A program made the translations under genes and the position numbers. Below are positions 60,454-64,000 of a stretch of DNA of 64,000 nucleotides, piece by piece. Where the stretch lies: NCBI GenBank assembly GCA_964019155.1, contig OZ025245.1, forward strand, positions 976,701 to 1,040,700, given 5' to 3'. How positions within the stretch are numbered: the stretch's first letter is position 1; each line of letters opens with the position of its first letter. The DNA comes from Osedax fenrisi. Its lineage: Eukaryota > Annelida > Polychaeta > Sabellida > Siboglinidae. The notes under the pieces were generated by a model. It saw only the letters and a list, made by a program, of their open reading frames with translations, ran no database searches and had not been told where the DNA came from.

Positions 60454-63411
60454 TCAGATAATCAATATCTGGCCATCTTCCGATATATACCAGTACACCT
60501 GCATCGAACCTTTGCTCCGAAGTCGTAGGTCGGACGGTACGGGTGATCTATCTCCGGCGAGACGCTCGTGTAGAGACCGCATGACCATTGACCCCTGTAG
60601 TCGAACATCAGCAGCAGCAGTGACGTAACCGTACGGAGGAGGAGGAGGCGGTGGTGATGACGTCATAACGAGAGAACTGACCACGCTGGTCGTAGAGGAG
60701 TCCGAGTCGTGGTCAACTGGTGACCACTGTATGTCCGGAGTGAGGTAGCCACTGTCAAGCGGTGACTGATGCTGCTGTGGTTTCAGGGTAACACGCAACG
60801 TATTATCGCCCCCTACACATCCTTCTCCTTCTCCTCCTCCTCCTCCTATCTTCGTACATTTCCGGTGTACGCCATCGTTATCTCTATCATCACCCTTATC
60901 GGTGTCGGTGGAGGCGATGGAGGCGGAAGTAGAATAGCGGTCAGCAGCAGCAGTAGCGATAATGTCTAGCTGACCAGTCACTTGATTACGTCTGTACACA
61001 CTGCAGCAGGAGGAGGAGGAGTGGCGCCGAGATAAAACGGTAATGTGGGCGTGGTTATCACTGGGAGGAGGTGGAGGAGGAGGAGGCGGAGGAGGGGTTG
61101 TAATAGGCTTATGTAGCATACTAAGGGGAGAGGTGAATGCCCTATCAGAAATGGGGGTAGAAGTTGAAGGAAGGATACGTATAGAGGGGTAGGTATACTC
61201 ATTAGGGATATATGTATTGGTAGGTGTGCAGGATGGAATGGGAGAAATAGGAATACATGATTGAATAGGAGATGTAGTGATGGAGGGTGGAATAGGAGAT
61301 GAAGGGATGGAGGGTGGAATAGGAGATGAAGGGATGGAGGGTGGAATAGGAGAATTGATGATTTCAGTATTGATATGAATGGTTAGTGGTATACGAGAAT
61401 TAGGGCTACAATTTGTGGGTGTTACAGTAATAGTGTTTGTAGGGAGTTTAATAATATTAGGAGTAGTAGTACAGCTTTTATTAGTAGTAGTAGTATAGCT
61501 TGTATTAGGAGGAGGATGAGTAGTAGAGCTGGCCTCTATAGAGTGCGATACATCACAGATTACAGATGACCTTGACATTTCTTTACGGTAAGTATTAGCG
61601 GAACATTGTAGAACATTGTAGGTGGGATGTGGTTTTATCTCAGTACGACGAGAATATTCACTGCATACAGTTGCCCTGTTACCATTACTTACTGGGGGAC
61701 TATACATCGTGATATCACGTGATACCTGAGTTAGATCACGTGGTAATGAGTGATCACGTGACCTAGATCGATATCCATGTACCGGTATCGAGCTGTCTCC
61801 GATAGTAACCGACTTCTTATCTAACGCTGTATTGGAACTAGATAGTAAGTGGGCGTATTTACAAAGGGGCGTGTTTAACGATAGCCTAGTGTTCGAGGAA
61901 CTGTTATCGTTACCGTTGCTGATGGTGGTGCTGGAATGTTTAGATGTTTGTACAGTTAAGCCACCATGTTCGTTGTCTTTGTAACCTCTACCACGAACCC
62001 CAGTACCGGTAGTGACATGCGGCGGCGGTGAAGGCGTTACTATTCGAGATGTTTCGATGTTTGAATGCGACCTCGACAACGGTTTGCGTTCTATGATACG
62101 TTCATCTCGCGCTACCGTTACGCATGACTGCGCTAAACACTCAGTCGCATTAGGAGACTGACGATTAGTGTGAGGTTTCATCGGAGATGGAGGTCTTATA
62201 TAACATCTGACGATGGGTTTAACGATACACCTGTTAGACGTTGTCGGCTTTTCTCGTTGTTTCTCGGTACTATTGTTACTAGTACCATTGTTACTAGTAC
62301 CATTGTTGATATTAGCTATCAGGCTAGCCGTGCGGTGTGTGATAGTTGACGACCGCTCTATAGTGCGGGAAGGCTTGCTGCGAGATTCCTTATCATCGCC
62401 TTTCACGTGACGTGACGAGGTCACTTCCGTTACAGGGTATTTACTAGTGCCGAACAGATTAATGGCGGCATTCCTGAGTCTCTCCGTTTTGCCGCGTGGT
62501 GGCTGCTGCTCGTGATTCTCCTTAGTGTCCTTCCGCTTCTGCTCGCTTCCGGTTTGTCCGCCTACCGAGTCGATGTTGTAATGTTGTACCACGTGTTCTG
62601 TACGTGGATTGTTCTTCGCTATACCAGTAGTGGATGTGCTAGTGATGTTACTGGTGGTACTTGTAGTGGTGGTACCGGTACTGATACTGGTGGGTATGGT
62701 AGACTTCCGACCACTCGATACATGGTGTTGTTGCGTCACTACTGCTCTACTACTACTACTACTACAGACTTTAGGTATACGTGCACTAGGACGGGTGACC
62801 TCTGACCCCCCGATATAGTGTATCGGACCACGTGTCTCGGTGCAAGATGTAGACCTCGTCAGCGAAGTCACGTGTCGAGCACGTGTTCCGCTAGCAGATG
62901 TCACGTGATGAGAGTCCTTAGATGTTGACCTAACATCGCGATGTCCATCGTTACTACCGCCTACGTCGTTGACACTACCACTGCTGCCACCTATACTGAG
63001 ATCACCATTACTACTACCTCCTCTATTGTTATGGTTATATTGTAGCGAAGTTCTGTTAGCGTACTGTATGCGTTGACCGCTGTATTTTGACCTTGATTCT
63101 GTCCGCACAGCCGATGACCTTAAGCTGGTAGTACTGGTAGTGTTACTTCTGGTTGGGATGCTTGTAGTGCTGCTGGTTGGGATGCTCGTAGTGGTGTTGG
63201 TAGTGGTGCAGGTTGGGATGCTGGTACTAATACTACTGCTAGAGGTGGTGGTGGCTGGAATGATGGACGTATTGTTGATGGTGGTACTAATACTACTGAT
63301 GGTCCGGAGAGGAATACCAGTTGACCTTGACCTCGTCCCTCTGTAGACGTTCTCCGATACGGGAATACGACTGCTCGTCTCACCGGATACGATGTTAGAT
63401 TGAGGAGACAT
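60454..63411 (-). CDS. Long Ser/Thr/Pro-rich protein, 985 codons in one exon, family not recognised
   Basis: One uninterrupted frame from ATG 63411-63409 to the stop at 60454. The frame stays open upstream to an acceptor TTACAG at 63458-63463, so the Met may be internal and the exon the last of a longer gene. Composition is disordered: Ser/Thr-rich N-terminal third (TTTSSSSISTSIPTCTTTNT), Asn/His-rich middle, repeated SSPIPPSIP (three times near residues 670-700), two poly-Pro runs (11 and 7), a poly-Gly run and a hydrophobic C-terminus YWYISEDGQILII. More conserved-looking islands are KTERLRNAAINLFGTSKYP, IVRCYIRPPSPMKPH, LDSGYLTPDIQWSP and MVMRSLHERLAGDRSPVPSD. The last residues, L-I-I, fit a class II PDZ ligand, which is inference. 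CpG-containing codons and GC above the surroundings support a real gene. It is probably a signalling scaffold, but no function is claimed. Confidence 0.72.
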   Translation of the reverse strand: MSPQSNIVSGETSSRIPVSENVYRGTRSRSTGIPLRTISSISTTINNTSIIPATTTSSSSISTSIPTCTTTNTTTSIPTSSTTSIPTRSNTTSTTSLRSSAVRTESRSKYSGQRIQYANRTSLQYNHNNRGGSSNGDLSIGGSSGSVNDVGGSNDGHRDVRSTSKDSHHVTSASGTRARHVTSLTRSTSCTETRGPIHYIGGSEVTRPSARIPKVCSSSSSRAVVTQQHHVSSGRKSTIPTSISTGTTTTSTTSNITSTSTTGIAKNNPRTEHVVQHYNIDSVGGQTGSEQKRKDTKENHEQQPPRGKTERLRNAAINLFGTSKYPVTEVTSSRHVKGDDKESRSKPSRTIERSSTITHRTASLIANINNGTSNNGTSNNSTEKQREKPTTSNRCIVKPIVRCYIRPPSPMKPHTNRQSPNATECLAQSCVTVARDERIIERKPLSRSHSNIETSRIVTPSPPPHVTTGTGVRGRGYKDNEHGGLTVQTSKHSSTTISNGNDNSSSNTRLSLNTPLCKYAHLLSSSNTALDKKSVTIGDSSIPVHGYRSRSRDHSLPRDLTQVSRDITMYSPPVSNGNRATVCSEYSRRTEIKPHPTYNVLQCSANTYRKEMSRSSVICDVSHSIEASSTTHPPPNTSYTTTTNKSCTTTPNIIKLPTNTITVTPTNCSPNSRIPLTIHINTEIINSPIPPSIPSSPIPPSIPSSPIPPSITTSPIQSCIPISPIPSCTPTNTYIPNEYTYPSIRILPSTSTPISDRAFTSPLSMLHKPITTPPPPPPPPPPPSDNHAHITVLSRRHSSSSCCSVYRRNQVTGQLDIIATAAADRYSTSASIASTDTDKGDDRDNDGVHRKCTKIGGGGGEGEGCVGGDNTLRVTLKPQQHQSPLDSGYLTPDIQWSPVDHDSDSSTTSVVSSLVMTSSPPPPPPPYGYVTAAADVRLQGSMVMRSLHERLAGDRSPVPSDLRLRSKGSMQVYWYISEDGQILII

Positions 63412-63457
63412 GCGCAGTGGTACTGTTAAAAACAGCAGCTGTTGTAGTCCTGTGAAC

Positions 63458-63514
63458 CTGTAACGGTGGAGTATGTTGTTAGTATGCTATTGTATATGTA
63501 TCTAGGTCCCTTAC
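63458..63514 (-). other. Predicted 57-bp intron upstream of the long ORF
   Basis: On the minus strand CCCAG|GTAAGG at 63515/63514 and TTACAG|G at 63458/63457 enclose 57 bp with TACTAAC, a perfect branch-site consensus, about 22 bases before the acceptor. The upstream exon end is a C10 tract next to (TA)n, so it is probably 5' UTR or a very short exon. Confidence 0.5.
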
Positions 63515-63534
63515 CTGGGGGGGGGGTACTATAC

Positions 63535-63540
<6 letters not shown>

Positions 63541-63571
<31 letters not shown>
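63541..63571. repeat. (TA)n microsatellite
   Basis: TA run immediately upstream of the C10 tract. Confidence 0.93.
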
Positions 63572-63574
<3 letters not shown>

Positions 63575-63653
63575 GTGGGTGTGAACTATAGATGTAGTAT
63601 TACCAGTTTGTATTTAGTTATTCAGTAAATAATATCGATATACATTAAATTAG

Positions 63654-63690
<37 letters not shown>

Positions 63691-63696
63691 ATTTGT

Positions 63697-63956
63697 TATT
63701 TTTTTTTTTTTTTATTTGGTGGAAGTTTTCACTTATAACCATATATGGCTCTAATGTCACTTCGAAGCCGCTCTCATGTTAAGGCATCCATGGTTTTAAC
63801 GAGAGCCGATCATTTATTTATACACAATTATATAAGATCACTTCTAAATAATATTTTAAGACCCATTTTATAAAATTAATTAATGGTCCGGACGAGGGTC
63901 GAACCCGTGTCCTACTGCTTGTGTGTCTGACGCCTTAGCCACTGAGCCACACAGGC
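63697..63956 (-). mobile_element. tRNA-derived SINE, copy 2 (full length)
   Basis: On the minus strand it begins with TGTGTGGCTCAGTGGCTAAG, containing a pol III A box (TGGCTCAGTGG), followed by a B box GGGTTCGACCC and GTCCGGACCA, then a body with a conserved core (plus strand about 63780-63843) and an A-rich tail (plus strand T15 at 63699-63713). The head resembles a tRNA gene, but the acceptor stem does not pair well, so it is a retroposon and not a functional tRNA. It lies upstream of the long ORF in the same orientation. Confidence 0.9.
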
Positions 63957-64000
63957 AGTATTAAATATATATATAGGCATATATATATATTAGGCATATA

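Noticed and set aside
60769..63383. Several 65-97-codon frames on both strands
   Set aside because: Shadows of the 985-codon frame; Leu/Val or Pro runs reflect its Ser/Thr/Pro codons.
63884..63955. tRNA gene on the minus strand with A and B boxes
   Set aside because: Acceptor stem does not pair, the sequence continues into a body and poly-A tail, and a second related copy exists at 6.96-7.21 kb: a tRNA-derived SINE.

Overview
This window is animal nuclear DNA: AT-rich, full of (TA)n and (CA)n microsatellites, with spliceosomal introns and many small transposable elements. I reconstructed two split genes exon by exon; both are metazoan families (an SLC10 sodium/bile-acid-type symporter and an ANKRD6/Diversin/Diego protein). 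The species cannot be fixed from the sequence; an invertebrate metazoan is the most I can say.

Layout. 1-13.2 kb (+): the 3' part of an SLC10 carrier gene, eight exons ending in a stop at 13239, with its 5' end outside the window. Its introns are packed with transposons: a 241-bp hAT MITE with an 8-bp target duplication, an RNase H-encoding LINE fragment, a tRNA-derived SINE, three members of one TIR family and several hairpin repeats. 13.2-15.9 kb: AT-rich spacer between convergent genes. 15.9-33.8 kb (-): a complete ANKRD6 orthologue, 25 coding exons whose lengths sum to 2649 bp (882 codons plus stop) with every splice phase matching; five successive exons are exactly 99 bp and phase 0, one ankyrin repeat each. 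33.8-60.4 kb: gene-poor. It holds a decayed LINE reverse transcriptase split by a MITE, a small GC-rich island near 41.3-41.6 kb, an 11-kb array (42.98-54.05 kb) built of about 2.84-kb higher-order repeats, a cluster of TIR elements (54.2-55.4 kb) and a 0.96-kb TIR element (56.9-57.8 kb). 60.4-63.5 kb (-): a 985-codon Ser/Thr/Pro-rich reading frame in one exon, preceded by a predicted 57-bp intron with a TACTAAC branch site; the protein family was not recognised. 63.7-64 kb: a second copy of the SINE.

The genes have no evident joint pathway: ANKRD6/Diversin is a Wnt and planar-cell-polarity scaffold, SLC10 proteins are sodium-coupled membrane carriers. The most interesting items are the higher-order repeat array with a short inversion between two near-identical units, the identical 64-bp core shared by two otherwise diverged SINE copies, duplications that copy pieces of SLC10 exons, and an ANKRD6 intron that reads in frame into a Thr/Ala-rich tract if retained. 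All exon calls are manual and rest on splice consensus, phase and family resemblance, not on alignment or RNA.
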